DNA of 39,492 nucleotides, taken from contig SVLT01000019.1 of assembly GCA_015067845.1 (NCBI GenBank), forward strand, positions 1 through 39,492, read 5' to 3'. Source of the DNA: Oscillospiraceae bacterium. GTDB taxonomy: Bacteria > Bacillota > Clostridia > Oscillospirales > Oscillospiraceae. The notes under the pieces were generated by a model. That model did not search any database. It was not told where the DNA came from and saw only the letters and a list, made by a program, of their open reading frames with translations. The position numbers and the translations under genes were made by a program. Of this stretch, positions 15,822 to 24,740 are shown one piece after another (position 1 is the first letter of the stretch; each line of letters opens with the position of its first letter).

Positions 15822-17691
15822 ATTGTTGCTGCTCCAGATAAATCAGCAGAACGGCAATGTCCGAAGGGCTGACACCGGAGATACGGCCGGCCTGTCCAAT
15901 GGACAGGGGACGGATCTCCGCCAGCTTTTGCCGGGCTTCCAGGCGCAGGCCTGCAATATCCTCATAGCGGATATCCGGAGGCAGAAGCCGGGATTCCTCC
16001 TTGCGGAATTCCTCCACCTGACGCTGCTGGCGTTCCAGGTAGCCGGCGTATTTGACCTGGATCTCCACCTCGTTGGTGACGGCTTCCGGCAATTCCGGGC
16101 GGTCAACATCAAAGGGAGCAAGGTCGGCGTAAGTGACCTGAGGGCGGCGGAGCAAGTCTGCCAGACGGGCGGAATTGGCGACGGGAGCAGTCTCCCGGGC
16201 GGTGAGCATGGCATTTAGGGCATCGCTTGCCGGGATGCCGTTGCTTTCCAGACGGCGGACTTCCCGGCGGACAGCTTCATATTTTGCTTCCACTTGCGCC
16301 AGTCTTTCCGGGGGAACAAGGCCGATGGCAGCGCCCAGGTGGGTCAGGCGTTGGTCGGCGTTATCCTGACGGTGGAGCAGGCGGTATTCGCTGCGGCTGG
16401 TCATGATCCGGTAGGGCTCATTCGTACCCTTGGTGACCAGATCGTCGATCAGCGTGCCGATGTAACTGCTCTCCCGGGTCAGGACAAAGGGTGCTTTGCC
16501 TTGGATCTTCAAAGCCGCATTGATGCCGGCAACCAGACCCTGAACGGCGGCTTCCTCATAACCGGAAGAGCCGTTGAACTGGCCTGCTCCGTAGAGGCCG
16601 GAGACGGCTTTGACTTCCATGGTGGGAAGCAACGCGGTGGGGTCGATACATTCGTATTCGATGGCATAGGCCGGGCGCATCATTTCCGCCTTTTCCAGTC
16701 CGGGGATGGTGTGCATCATAGAAAGTTGCACATCTTCGGGCAAACTGGAAGAAAAGCCTTGAATATACAGCTCTTCCGTATCCAGTCCGCAGGGCTCGAT
16801 GAAGAGCTGGTGCCGGGGTTTATCGGCAAAGCGGTCGACTTTTGTCTCGATGCTGGGGCAGTATCGGGGGCCCACACCGGAGATGGTGCCGTCAAACATG
16901 GGACTGCGGTGGAAATTGGCGCGGATGATTTCGTGGGTCTTTTCGTTGGTATAGGTCAAGTGGCACACAGCGGTGTTATTCACCGGGGTTTCTGTGCGGA
17001 AAGAAAAGGGTTCGGGGATGTCGTCGCCGGGCTGGAGCTCCATTTTGGAAAAGTCCACGCTGCGGCGGTTGATACGGGGCGGCGTGCCGGTTTTGAAGCG
17101 GCGCAGGGGCAGACCCAGAGCGCGCAAATTGTCGGCAAGGCCGATGGAGGGGTGCATACCATCCGGTCCGGAGGCAATGATGGACTCGCCGGTGATGATG
17201 GTACTGTCCAGATAGGTGCCAGTGGCGATGACCACGGCTTTGGCGGTGTAGATCGCACCAAGCTGGGTTTGTACGCCGATGACCGCGCCATTTTCAGTAA
17301 GGACGGCAGTGATCTGCGCCTGTTTCAATTGGAGATTTTCCTGCAATTCCAGGGTGTGCTTCATCACCTGCTGGTATTTTCGGCGGTCGGCCTGGGCACG
17401 GAGCGAATGGACAGCCGGGCCTTTGCCCCGGTTGAGCATACGGTATTGGATACAGGCTTTGTCAGCCGCTACGGCCATCTCACCGCCCAGAGCATCCAGC
17501 TCCCGAACCAGGTGACCTTTGCCTGTGCCGCCGATGGCGGGGTTACAGGGCAGATTGGCGACGGCATCCATATTGATGGTGAAAAGGATGGTTTGACAGC
17601 CCAGCCGGGCAGCAGCCAGCGCCGCTTCGATGCCGGCGTGGCCTGCGCCGATGACGGCTACATCGCAATCGCCTGCGTGATAGGTGGTCAT
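15820..17691 (-). CDS. mnmG: tRNA uridine-5-carboxymethylaminomethyl(34) synthesis enzyme MnmG
   Basis: 623-residue FAD protein that, with MnmE, installs the cmnm5 group on wobble uridine 34 of tRNAs. The FAD-binding GxGxxG is VIGAGHAG (13-20), followed by the family-typical [13 protein letters not shown] segment and [11 protein letters not shown]. The C-terminal SPSDIA helical region is complete. Length is normal. ATG at 17691 is favoured by GGAGG upstream and by a 4-base ATGA overlap with trmB (17688-17691). mnmE is not in this window. Confidence 0.95.
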   Translation of the reverse strand: MTTYHAGDCDVAVIGAGHAGIEAALAAARLGCQTILFTINMDAVANLPCNPAIGGTGKGHLVRELDALGGEMAVAADKACIQYRMLNRGKGPAVHSLRAQADRRKYQQVMKHTLELQENLQLKQAQITAVLTENGAVIGVQTQLGAIYTAKAVVIATGTYLDSTIITGESIIASGPDGMHPSIGLADNLRALGLPLRRFKTGTPPRINRRSVDFSKMELQPGDDIPEPFSFRTETPVNNTAVCHLTYTNEKTHEIIRANFHRSPMFDGTISGVGPRYCPSIETKVDRFADKPRHQLFIEPCGLDTEELYIQGFSSSLPEDVQLSMMHTIPGLEKAEMMRPAYAIEYECIDPTALLPTMEVKAVSGLYGAGQFNGSSGYEEAAVQGLVAGINAALKIQGKAPFVLTRESSYIGTLIDDLVTKGTNEPYRIMTSRSEYRLLHRQDNADQRLTHLGAAIGLVPPERLAQVEAKYEAVRREVRRLESNGIPASDALNAMLTARETAPVANSARLADLLRRPQVTYADLAPFDVDRPELPEAVTNEVEIQVKYAGYLERQQRQVEEFRKEESRLLPPDIRYEDIAGLRLEARQKLAEIRPLSIGQAGRISGVSPSDIAVLLIYLEQQQ

Positions 17692-18371
17692 ACTTCTTCC
17701 TCCGCTTGTTTCTTTTCCACAGGGGGAAGGATGAAGGGCTTGCAAACGATTTCGCAGCGGTTAATGGGCGTGCCCAGGGCGTGGAATTTTTCCTCGTAGC
17801 CGGTCATGATGCCCACGATGCCGTTTTCATGGAGATTGCGGGTCAGATTTTTCACTTCCAGGCCGCAGGCGGCGAACTCCTCAACGGAGAACTCAAAGAG
17901 GGGCGCGTTGTCGGTCTTGAAATGGATCTCGCCGTTTTCCTTTACCACACGGCAGTATTTGTCCAAGAAGGTGCGGTAGGTCAGGCGGCGTTTGGCATTT
18001 TTCTTCCGGGGCCAGGGATCGGGGAAGTTGATGAACAGCCGGTCGATCTCGCCGGTGGCGAAAATTTCCTCAATATTTGCCACGTCCATGTCGATATAGA
18101 ACACATTGGTGAGGCCCATGGCCTTGGCTTTTTCCATGGCCACCACCACGGCTTCCCGGCAACGTTCCACAGCAATGAGCAGGACATCCGGATTGGCGGC
18201 TGCGGTTTCTGCGGTGAATTTACCCTTGCCGCAACCCACTTCTACCCAAAGAGCGGTACAGTCCGGTTTCAGTTGCCGCCAAAGACCCTTGTGAATGGCG
18301 GCATCGTCGATGCGGTAGGCATCGCAGGCAGCCATACGGGGCTCTAAATTGCGCATTTTTCTCATTCTCAT
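17688..18371 (-). CDS. trmB: tRNA (guanine-N7-)-methyltransferase
   Basis: 227-residue SAM-dependent methyltransferase that makes m7G46 in the tRNA variable loop. Motif I is EVGCGKGKF (44-52). The family signature [15 protein letters not shown] follows, and the TGYEEKF segment near the C-terminus completes the TrmB pattern. Start 18371 has GGAGG at 18380-18384. The gene overlaps mnmG by four bases, so the two tRNA-modification genes are co-translated. Confidence 0.93.
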   Translation of the reverse strand: MRMRKMRNLEPRMAACDAYRIDDAAIHKGLWRQLKPDCTALWVEVGCGKGKFTAETAAANPDVLLIAVERCREAVVVAMEKAKAMGLTNVFYIDMDVANIEEIFATGEIDRLFINFPDPWPRKKNAKRRLTYRTFLDKYCRVVKENGEIHFKTDNAPLFEFSVEEFAACGLEVKNLTRNLHENGIVGIMTGYEEKFHALGTPINRCEIVCKPFILPPVEKKQAEEEV

Positions 18372-18410
18372 AACAGGATCCTCCGATGGGGGTAATTATT
18401 TCAGTAACTA

Positions 18411-18531
18411 TGTCATTCCGAGGCCGAAGGCCGTGGGAATCTCCCGGTACAATGCTTGTTGCTGCACTGCGTATCGGTGGATTGAAGCAGGAGATTGCCA
18501 CGTCGCCCCTACGGGGCTCCTCGCAATGACA
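18411..18531. repeat. intergenic repeat, family A (TGTCATTgCGAGG ends)
   Basis: 121-base element with near-perfect inverted ends: TGTCATTCCGAGG at 18411 and the complement of TGTCATTGCGAGG at 18531. It contains GGAGATTGCCACGTCGC and CCCCTACGGGG inner parts. Related copies lie inside 28684-28931 and 38580-38811. It fills most of the gap between trmB and csoR and has no coding capacity. Confidence 0.75.
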
Positions 18532-18634
18532 GCTAAGTAAGGTAGTGCAGACAATAATCATATTTTCTAACTCGGTATTATAGCAGAAAACTGCCCTTTC
18601 GTCAAAAGTTTTTGTAAATATCCCCCGGGTGGGC

Positions 18635-18663
18635 TTGCACAAGGCGTTTTTTTGGGGTATAAT
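18635..18663 (+). promoter_or_regulatory. promoter for csoR-like gene
   Basis: TTGCAC (18635-18640), 17-base spacer, TATAAT (18658-18663). C/G tracts (TATCCCCC at 18618-18625 and GGGGTAT at 18654-18660) flank the -35 and overlap the -10. They resemble half-sites of CsoR-type operators, so autoregulation is plausible but unproven. Confidence 0.6.
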
Positions 18664-18692
18664 GCCAAAAAGAGACGAAGGGGGGCACATTT

Positions 18693-19025
18693 ATGAGTGA
18701 CCATCATCACGAACACGACCATGCCTATATGCACGCCCACGGCATCGCCCATGAGCACGGCCATGTTCACGAAAATCAAAAGGCGGTTGTAAACCGTCTG
18801 GCCCGGGCCATCGGCCATCTGGAAAAGGTGAAGCGGATGGTGGAAGAGGGTTATGACTGCTCCGATGTGCTGATCCAGCTGGCGGCGGTGCGTTCCGCTT
18901 TGGAGAACACCGGAAAGGTAATTTTGCAGGATCATATGCGCCACTGCATGGTAGATGCCGTTGCCGCCGGGGATACGGATGCCATTGAGGATCTGTGCCA
19001 GGCGATTGAGAAGTTTATGAAGTGA
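18693..19025 (+). CDS. csoR: CsoR/RcnR family metal-sensing repressor with His-rich N-terminus
   Basis: 110-residue all-helical DNA-binding protein of the CsoR/RcnR (DUF156) family, which releases DNA when it binds a metal. The copper-ligand set of CsoR is present with exact family spacing: C56, H81, C85 (25 and 4 residues apart, as C36/H61/C65 in M. tuberculosis CsoR). The first 26 residues hold 11 histidines, an added metal-binding tail not seen in minimal CsoR. Start at 18693 has an AAGGGGG site. No copper ATPase or chaperone is adjacent; the downstream neighbours are a repeat and the phage block, so the target is probably itself or distant genes. Confidence 0.85.
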   Translation: MSDHHHEHDHAYMHAHGIAHEHGHVHENQKAVVNRLARAIGHLEKVKRMVEEGYDCSDVLIQLAAVRSALENTGKVILQDHMRHCMVDAVAAGDTDAIEDLCQAIEKFMK

Positions 19026-19028
19026 GAT

Positions 19029-19229
19029 CTTGGCCCCCTCTGAGGAGGGGGCTGTCATTTTTGCATAACAATACAAAAATGACTGGGGGAGAGATGACTA
19101 CCCCTCAGTCAAAAATCAGAGATTTTTGACTGCTCACTGCGGTGAGCCCGGTCGCGGCTCTGACAGTCCACAGGACTGTCATTCACTACCGCGACTGCGC
19201 TTCGCTTACCCCTGACAAGGGGAGCCAAG
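19029..19229. repeat. fold-back repeat, family C (CTTGG...CCAAG ends)
   Basis: 201-base element bounded by inverted CTTGGCcCC / GGaGCCAAG ends. Its left part is nearly identical to the copy at 31861-31982: the CCCCCTCTGAGGAGGGGGCTGTC hairpin region, GACTGGGGGAGAG, CTACCCCTCAGTC, and a palindromic TCAAAAATCnnAGATTTTTGA core. This copy carries about 80 extra bases of inner hairpins. Its first hairpin may also terminate csoR transcription. Confidence 0.75.
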
Positions 19230-19270
19230 GCGCCTGCGGCGCAGAATTAAAAATCAGATTGCGTATTTGG

Positions 19271-19304
19271 AAAGTTGCATCTTCGGATGCAACTTTCTTT
19301 TTTT
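19271..19304 (+). terminator. strong terminator directly upstream of the phage head block
   Basis: Perfect 10-bp stem AAAGTTGCAT/ATGCAACTTT with CTTCGG loop, then a seven-base T tract. It ends only 30 bases before the first phage gene, leaving no room for an ordinary promoter between them. Confidence 0.8.
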
Positions 19305-19334
19305 CTGTGGGCTTGATTGAAAGGGAGGGACGCT

Positions 19335-19661
19335 ATGGAGGCGAAAAAAGGCGACAAGGAGCTACAAAAACGCATCCGTTCCGGCACGCTGACCCGGGAG
19401 GATGTGGCAAGGCGTTTGGCAGAGCTGGCATTCGGAAAGGCCAATGACTGTGTAAAATTGGTACTGGACGACGATGCCAAGCTGGACGGCCTGGATCTGA
19501 GCCTGCTGACGGAGCTGAAGCGCAACGACAAAGGCACATTGGAAGTGCGGCTGGTGGACAGGCTTCGGGCGTTGGAGCAGCTGGCGGTATTGGCCCAAAG
19601 CAGCGGAACGGATCTGGAATCGTTTTTACAGGCCATGCAGGGAAATGGGGAGCCGGAATGA
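19335..19661 (+). CDS. probable phage terminase small subunit
   Basis: 108-residue charged helical protein, the first gene of a phage head block and immediately upstream of the large terminase, which it overlaps by ATGA (19658-19661). Small terminase subunits recognise phage DNA and load it onto the large subunit. The N-terminus is basic and helical, suited to DNA binding; I see no diagnostic motif, so the call rests on position and size. ATG at 19335 is preferred over 19317 because GGGAGGG lies at 19323-19329. Confidence 0.6.
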   Translation: MEAKKGDKELQKRIRSGTLTREDVARRLAELAFGKANDCVKLVLDDDAKLDGLDLSLLTELKRNDKGTLEVRLVDRLRALEQLAVLAQSSGTDLESFLQAMQGNGEPE

Positions 19662-20911
19662 AATACCGGGCGTTTTCGGAAAAACAGAAAACGGTGCTTT
19701 CCTGGTGGGTTCCGGGTAATCCCCATCACAGCCGGGAGGCCATTGTCTGTGACGGTGCGGTGCGTTCGGGAAAGACTCTGGCCATGGGGCTGTCTTTCTT
19801 TCTGTGGGCCATGGTGTGCTTTGACAGGCAGCGGTTCGGTGTGTGCGGCAAGACCATTGCATCATTAAGGCGCAATGTTTTGTCGGAAATTCTGCCCAGA
19901 CTCTCCGGTATGGGAGCGACCTGGAAGGAAAAGCGGACGGAAAATCTGGTGACGGTGACCTTTCAGGGTCACGAAAATCAGTTTTACATCTTCGGCGGGC
20001 GGGACGAAAGCTCAGCAAGCCTGATTCAGGGCATTACTTTTGCAGGGGTGCTGCTGGACGAGGTGGCGCTGATGCCCAAATCCTTTGTGGAGCAGGCCTG
20101 TGCAAGATGCTCTGTGGAGGGAAGCCGACTGTGGTTTAACTGCAATCCGGCAGGGCCCAGCCACTGGTTTTACAAGGAGTGGATCGTGGATGCGGAGAAG
20201 CGGAACTGTCTGCGGCTGCATTTTACCATGGCGGACAATCCGTCGCTGACGGAGGCCATTCGGGCGCGGTATGAACGGCTGTATTCCGGGGTGTTCTACC
20301 GCCGGTTTGTACTGGGGCAATGGGCACAGGCGGAGGGGCGTGTATACGATTTCTTCGAGCCGGACATGGTCAAGCCCGTTCCGTCCGGGAATTTTGAAAA
20401 ATGGTACATTTCCTGCGATTACGGCACCGTCAATCCCACTTCCATGGGGCTGTGGGGACTGCAAAAGGGTGTGTGGTACCGGGTGAAGGAGTTTTATTTC
20501 GACTCCCGGGCCAAGCATCGGCAGATGACGGATGAGGAATATGCCGGGGCACTCCAAAAATTGGCCGGAGACAGACACATCACGGCGGTGATTGCCGATC
20601 CGTCGGCGGCTAGTTTTATTGAGACGCTCCGTCGCCATGGCTGGGCCGTGCGCAAGGCGGAAAACGAGGTTTTGTCCGGTATCCGCCTGACGGCGGATTA
20701 TTTAAAGGCGGGGAAAATGGTCATCTGTGAAGGGTGCAAGGATCTGCTGAGGGAAATGGACGAGTATGTATGGGATCTGTCCAGCGAGGCCAAGGATCGG
20801 GTGAAAAAGGAACACGATCATGCCATGGACGAAATGCGGTATTTTGCCGCAACGGTACTGGGGAAAACATCCGGCGGCTTTGCGGCCTGCGCTGTGGAGC
20901 GTCGGAAATAA
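19658..20911 (+). CDS. phage terminase large subunit (PBSX type)
   Basis: 417-residue DNA-packaging motor. The ATPase Walker A is GAVRSGKT (33-40) and Walker B is LLDE (132-135). The RNase H-like nuclease domain keeps its acidic residues: D254 (SCDYGT), D314 (IADPSA) and D387/D391 (HDHAMDEMRYF). It would pump and cut DNA at the portal of a tailed-phage capsid. All catalytic motifs are intact, which argues against a decayed remnant. Starts by ATGA overlap with the small subunit. Confidence 0.93.
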   Translation: MKYRAFSEKQKTVLSWWVPGNPHHSREAIVCDGAVRSGKTLAMGLSFFLWAMVCFDRQRFGVCGKTIASLRRNVLSEILPRLSGMGATWKEKRTENLVTVTFQGHENQFYIFGGRDESSASLIQGITFAGVLLDEVALMPKSFVEQACARCSVEGSRLWFNCNPAGPSHWFYKEWIVDAEKRNCLRLHFTMADNPSLTEAIRARYERLYSGVFYRRFVLGQWAQAEGRVYDFFEPDMVKPVPSGNFEKWYISCDYGTVNPTSMGLWGLQKGVWYRVKEFYFDSRAKHRQMTDEEYAGALQKLAGDRHITAVIADPSAASFIETLRRHGWAVRKAENEVLSGIRLTADYLKAGKMVICEGCKDLLREMDEYVWDLSSEAKDRVKKEHDHAMDEMRYFAATVLGKTSGGFAACAVERRK

Positions 20912-20928
20912 GAAAGGAGCAAAGTACA

Positions 20929-22080
20929 TTGAAACGAAAACAACAGGACGGGGCATTGACGGCGAAGGCCTGCCAATTACGGGGCGGTCAGACCCATCCC
21001 TTTGGGGCGCTGCGTGGGTTTGTACCGCTGGGTATCGGGGAAGAGCGGATCTATCGTCAGTTACGGGAGGCGATCCCGGTACTGGATGCGGCTATCGGAA
21101 AGCTGACCCGGCTCAGCGGCGGCTTTGGTGTCCGCTGCCGCAATCCGGAAAGTCAGAGGGAGCTGGAGAATTTCCTGCGCTTTGTACCCTGTGGCCGGGG
21201 GCAGGTGGGCATCGACAGCTTTCTGTCCGGCTTTGTGGACAGCTTGCTGGTCTATGGCCGCAGCGTGGGGGAAATGGTCATTGACCGCGGCAGGCTGAAA
21301 GCGATTTGTTGGGGAGATGTGACCCAATTGCAGATCGTGGAGGGAAAAAATCCTCTGGAGGTGGAACTGTGGGGTCCGGACAGCAAGGGCTGCATGGGTG
21401 CACTTCCCTATCAGCATCTTTTGCTGTTTACCACATTGAATCCCGAGGCGGCACACCCTTACGGCGTGAGCATTTTCCGTGGGATGCCCTTTTTGGCGGA
21501 TATTCTCATGAAGATATACGCCACCATCGGCACAAACTGGGAACGGGCCGGCAACGTGCGGTACAGCGTGATCTGCAAGAATACGGAAAATATGGATCCG
21601 GCCACGGCTCAGGAACGGGGTAAGCAGGTGGCCACGGAATGGAGCCGGGCCATGGAGGATGCCAAGACCGGTACGGTACGGGATTTCGTGGCTGTGGGGG
21701 ATGTGGAGATCAAGGTCATTGGCGGCGAGGCGCCGATTTTGGACTCTCAGGTGCCGGTACGGCAGATTTTGGAGCAGCTGGTTGCCAAAACCGGTCTGCC
21801 GCCCTTTTTGCTGGGTCTGAACTGGAGCACCACAGAACGGATGAGCACCCAGCAGGCGGATATTCTCACATCGGAGCTGTGGGCGCTGCGTCGGACTGTT
21901 GAGCCTATCCTGCACAAGATCTGCAAGACTTATCTTGCTTTGGAAGGACTGGATGACCGGGTGGAAATTCTTTGGAATGACATCAGCCTGCAGGATATTA
22001 CGGAGGAAGCCAAGGCAGATCTTTACAAGGCCCAGGCGGCAAAATACCGCAGGGAAGCAAATGAAGGAGGAAACCAATGA
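20929..22080 (+). CDS. phage portal protein
   Basis: 383 residues starting with TTG at 20929, chosen because AAAGGAG (20913-20919) precedes it with normal spacing and the gene begins just after the terminase stop. Contains portal-like features: early segment on LREAIPVLDAAI, the central IFRGMPFLADI and the stem/clip region ending at LPPFLLGLNWSTTERMSTQQ, followed by a C-terminal helical region. It forms the dodecameric ring through which DNA enters the head. It overlaps the protease gene by ATGA (22077-22080). Confidence 0.85.
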   Translation: MKRKQQDGALTAKACQLRGGQTHPFGALRGFVPLGIGEERIYRQLREAIPVLDAAIGKLTRLSGGFGVRCRNPESQRELENFLRFVPCGRGQVGIDSFLSGFVDSLLVYGRSVGEMVIDRGRLKAICWGDVTQLQIVEGKNPLEVELWGPDSKGCMGALPYQHLLLFTTLNPEAAHPYGVSIFRGMPFLADILMKIYATIGTNWERAGNVRYSVICKNTENMDPATAQERGKQVATEWSRAMEDAKTGTVRDFVAVGDVEIKVIGGEAPILDSQVPVRQILEQLVAKTGLPPFLLGLNWSTTERMSTQQADILTSELWALRRTVEPILHKICKTYLALEGLDDRVEILWNDISLQDITEEAKADLYKAQAAKYRREANEGGNQ

Positions 22081-22970
22081 AAGTTCAGAAGGAAACCCAG
22101 GTTGCCACCACCGGTGTCGCCACGCCGGCCCAGTTGGCAGCCATCAACGCCCAGGCAAAGGCGGAGCTGACCGCAGAGCAGGTATATGTCTTCTCGGTAC
22201 GGCTGTGCGACGATCAGGTGGATCGGGATCTGGAACGGTTTGACACAGCAGCATTGCCGGCACTGGCAAAAATGTTTGTGGGCAAAACCGGTATCGTGGA
22301 TCACAAATGGAGTGCCAGCGGTCAGGTGGCCCGGATCTTTGAGACCCAGGTGGTTCAGGAAGATGGGGTCAGCTACATCAAGGCGTGGGCCTACATCCGC
22401 CGGGGCGGCAACGCCGAAGAGGTCATTGCGGACATTGAAGCAGGCATCAAGAAGGAAATTTCCGTTGGCTGCGCCATGGGACGGGCTGTCTGTTCCATCT
22501 GCGGCAGCGAATACGGCGCTTGCGGCCACCAAAAGGGCGAACACTACGACGGGATGCTCTGCTGCGTCATTTTGAAGGAGCCTATGGATGCCTACGAATT
22601 TTCCTTTGTTGCCGTGCCCGCTCAGCGGGAGGCCGGGGTCATCAAAGGTCTTGGCGTTGGCAGTCGCTGCCTGAAAGAGCTGGCGGATGAATTTGGCGCC
22701 CAGGGTGAATATCGGACGCTGTTTATTCAGGCGCAGCTGGGTCAAAAGTACGAAAAGCAGCTGCGTGATGAGGTGGTGCGCCTGTTCCTGGGGCTGGATA
22801 TGGGTATGGAAGAGCCGGTGCTGCGCAGCATTACCCAAAAAGTCAGCGCAGAGGAGCTTTTGCATTTGAAGGAAGCGTTGGATGCAAGAATGGCAGAGTA
22901 TTTTCCGGTACAGACTCAGCTGCACTGCAGCAATGCAAAGGAAAAATTGGAAAGCGGCTTTTTGATTTAG
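22077..22970 (+). CDS. prohead maturation protease with cysteine-rich insert
   Basis: 297 residues. The N-terminal part resembles HK97-like prohead serine proteases: H76 in the VDHKWSA segment and S129 in the KKEISVG segment are the probable catalytic His and Ser, and FSFVAVPAQ closes the domain. After the serine comes a zinc-finger-like cluster C139-x2-C142, C149, H151 and C162-C163. The C-terminal helical third (about 225-297) could act as a scaffold, since no separate scaffold gene exists. Position between portal and capsid genes supports the call. Confidence 0.75.
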   Translation: MKVQKETQVATTGVATPAQLAAINAQAKAELTAEQVYVFSVRLCDDQVDRDLERFDTAALPALAKMFVGKTGIVDHKWSASGQVARIFETQVVQEDGVSYIKAWAYIRRGGNAEEVIADIEAGIKKEISVGCAMGRAVCSICGSEYGACGHQKGEHYDGMLCCVILKEPMDAYEFSFVAVPAQREAGVIKGLGVGSRCLKELADEFGAQGEYRTLFIQAQLGQKYEKQLRDEVVRLFLGLDMGMEEPVLRSITQKVSAEELLHLKEALDARMAEYFPVQTQLHCSNAKEKLESGFLI

Positions 22971-23022
22971 GGATTACCGGAAAACCGGTGACCATATATT
23001 ACATTTTTAGGAGGAAACAAAA

Positions 23023-24048
23023 ATGGGTTATGACAATCTGAGACTGGAAAAAGGCATGTACCGCCAGGCGGGCATGAGCTTTACCCAGGTGCTGGAGTCC
23101 CTGGACCCCAGCGAAAACTATCGTGGCACAGCTTTGGAAGGCACGGATGCGTTTCAGCGTCAGTTGAAGCGGTTCGGCATTCGCGCCAAGGGTGCCGGTT
23201 CTTCTCCTGTGGAGAAGTTTTTCAGCACCTCGGACTCTGCGGTGTTGTTCCCGGAGTACATCGCAAGAACCGTCCGCCAGGGCATCGAGGAAAATGATAT
23301 CCTGCCCGATATCGTAGCGACCACCACGGTGATCGATTCTCTGGACTACCGTTCCATCTACTCCAATGCTCCCGAAGATAATATGTCCCTGGAGGATGTG
23401 GGCGAAGGCGAGGAGATCGGCATCACCGAAATCTGCACAAAATCCAACCTGATCACTCTGACTAAGCGGGGCAGAATGCTGGTAGCTTCCTACGAGGCTC
23501 TGCGTTTTCAGAAGCTGGATATGTTCGGCGTAATGCTGCGCCAAATCGGCGCCTACATCCAAAAGCAGCAGCTGGCTAACGCCGTGGATGTCATTGTCAA
23601 TGGTGACGGCAATGACAACGCCGTAAGGCAGTACACCATCGGCACCGAACCCGTGTCCGGGACCAAGGGCACGCTGAGTTATGATGCGCTGGTGGATTTC
23701 TGGGGCCGTTTTGATCCCTACAACATGAATGTCCTTTTGTGTTCCGGTCCCACCGTAAACAAGATGCTGAAAGTGCCTGAATTCCAGAATCCCATGACCG
23801 GCATGAATTTCCAGGGCACCGGCAAAATGGTTACCCCTCTGGGTGCAAAGCTCTACCGCTGCAACGCCCTTGCCAATGACCAGATCATTGGCCTGGACAG
23901 TCGTTATGCCCTGGAACTGGTGCGCGCCGGAGATGTTATGGTGGAATACGACAAGCTCATTGACCGCCAGCTGGAGCGCGCCGCCATTACCTCTATTTAC
24001 GGCTTCGGCAAGATCTGTGACGACGCTTCTGCGCTCCTGAATGTATGA
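23023..24048 (+). CDS. phage major capsid protein (HK97-fold type)
   Basis: 341-residue protein downstream of the portal and protease genes, with a strong AGGAGG site and its own leader of 52 bases, as usual for the most abundant virion protein. The N-terminal about 60 residues (charged, helical) may be the delta domain removed by the protease. The body contains FFSTSDSAVLFPEYIARTVR and a C-terminal VMVEYDKLIDRQLERAAIT segment typical of firmicute phage capsids. It overlaps the next gene by ATGA (24045-24048). Confidence 0.85.
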   Translation: MGYDNLRLEKGMYRQAGMSFTQVLESLDPSENYRGTALEGTDAFQRQLKRFGIRAKGAGSSPVEKFFSTSDSAVLFPEYIARTVRQGIEENDILPDIVATTTVIDSLDYRSIYSNAPEDNMSLEDVGEGEEIGITEICTKSNLITLTKRGRMLVASYEALRFQKLDMFGVMLRQIGAYIQKQQLANAVDVIVNGDGNDNAVRQYTIGTEPVSGTKGTLSYDALVDFWGRFDPYNMNVLLCSGPTVNKMLKVPEFQNPMTGMNFQGTGKMVTPLGAKLYRCNALANDQIIGLDSRYALELVRAGDVMVEYDKLIDRQLERAAITSIYGFGKICDDASALLNV

Positions 24049-24401
24049 GCTTAGCGGAGCAGATCTATGCCCAGGCATTGGTGCTGACGCAGGATTCCAC
24101 GGATAAAAATCTGCCCTTATTGGAAGTATTCTGTCGCAGTGCGGAAAACGCACTGCGACAAAAACTCCGGGACGGGATCACCCCGGAGGACTGCAAGGCA
24201 GATTTTATTGCGGCAGCCAGTCTGCTGGCTTTGGCGGCATTGTCAGAGACGGATGATATGGCACATATCGAACACATCAGCGCCGGGGACATTACCCTGC
24301 GCCGGGGCAGCGCCGATTCGGCAGCTTGCTGTCTGCGGTATCAGGCAGAGGTGGTAATGATGCCCTATTTGAAGGATAAATTTGCATTCATGGGGGTATA
24401 G
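24045..24401 (+). CDS. probable head-tail connector (gp6-like adaptor)
   Basis: 118-residue mainly helical protein immediately after the capsid gene, the canonical place and size for the adaptor that docks under the portal. No catalytic motifs. Start overlaps the capsid stop by ATGA. The call relies on order, size and helical content. Confidence 0.6.
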   Translation: MSLAEQIYAQALVLTQDSTDKNLPLLEVFCRSAENALRQKLRDGITPEDCKADFIAAASLLALAALSETDDMAHIEHISAGDITLRRGSADSAACCLRYQAEVVMMPYLKDKFAFMGV

Positions 24402-24404
24402 GCA

Positions 24405-24740
24405 TTGCAAAAACTGGTGGATAAGGTTTTCCGGAAGTATGGCGTGCCGATCACCGTACAGGACACCGGCGGCACCCACGAGGTATCCGGATTTGTGAAA
24501 AACGGGGCATCTTCCGCCAGAAAGTATCTGCTGACGGAATACACCCCTTTGGGCGAGATCCCTATAGGATTCTATGTGATGCTTCTGCCCCGGTATGAAG
24601 CGCGGATCGGAAAACTCTTGCAGTACGGTGGAAAATGGTACATAATCCGCCGGTTTGAATGGGTGACCTTCCGTGATCAGGTGCTGTACGACTGGTGTCT
24701 TTGTGAGGAACGAGGGAGGTTGGATACATGGGGCAATTGA
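24405..24740 (+). CDS. probable head completion / neck protein
   Basis: 111-residue beta-rich protein starting with TTG at 24405 after a GGGGG site (24392-24396). Size and place match the head-closure (stopper) proteins of siphophages. It overlaps the next gene by 13 bases. No motif proves it. Confidence 0.55.
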   Translation: MQKLVDKVFRKYGVPITVQDTGGTHEVSGFVKNGASSARKYLLTEYTPLGEIPIGFYVMLLPRYEARIGKLLQYGGKWYIIRRFEWVTFRDQVLYDWCLCEERGRLDTWGN

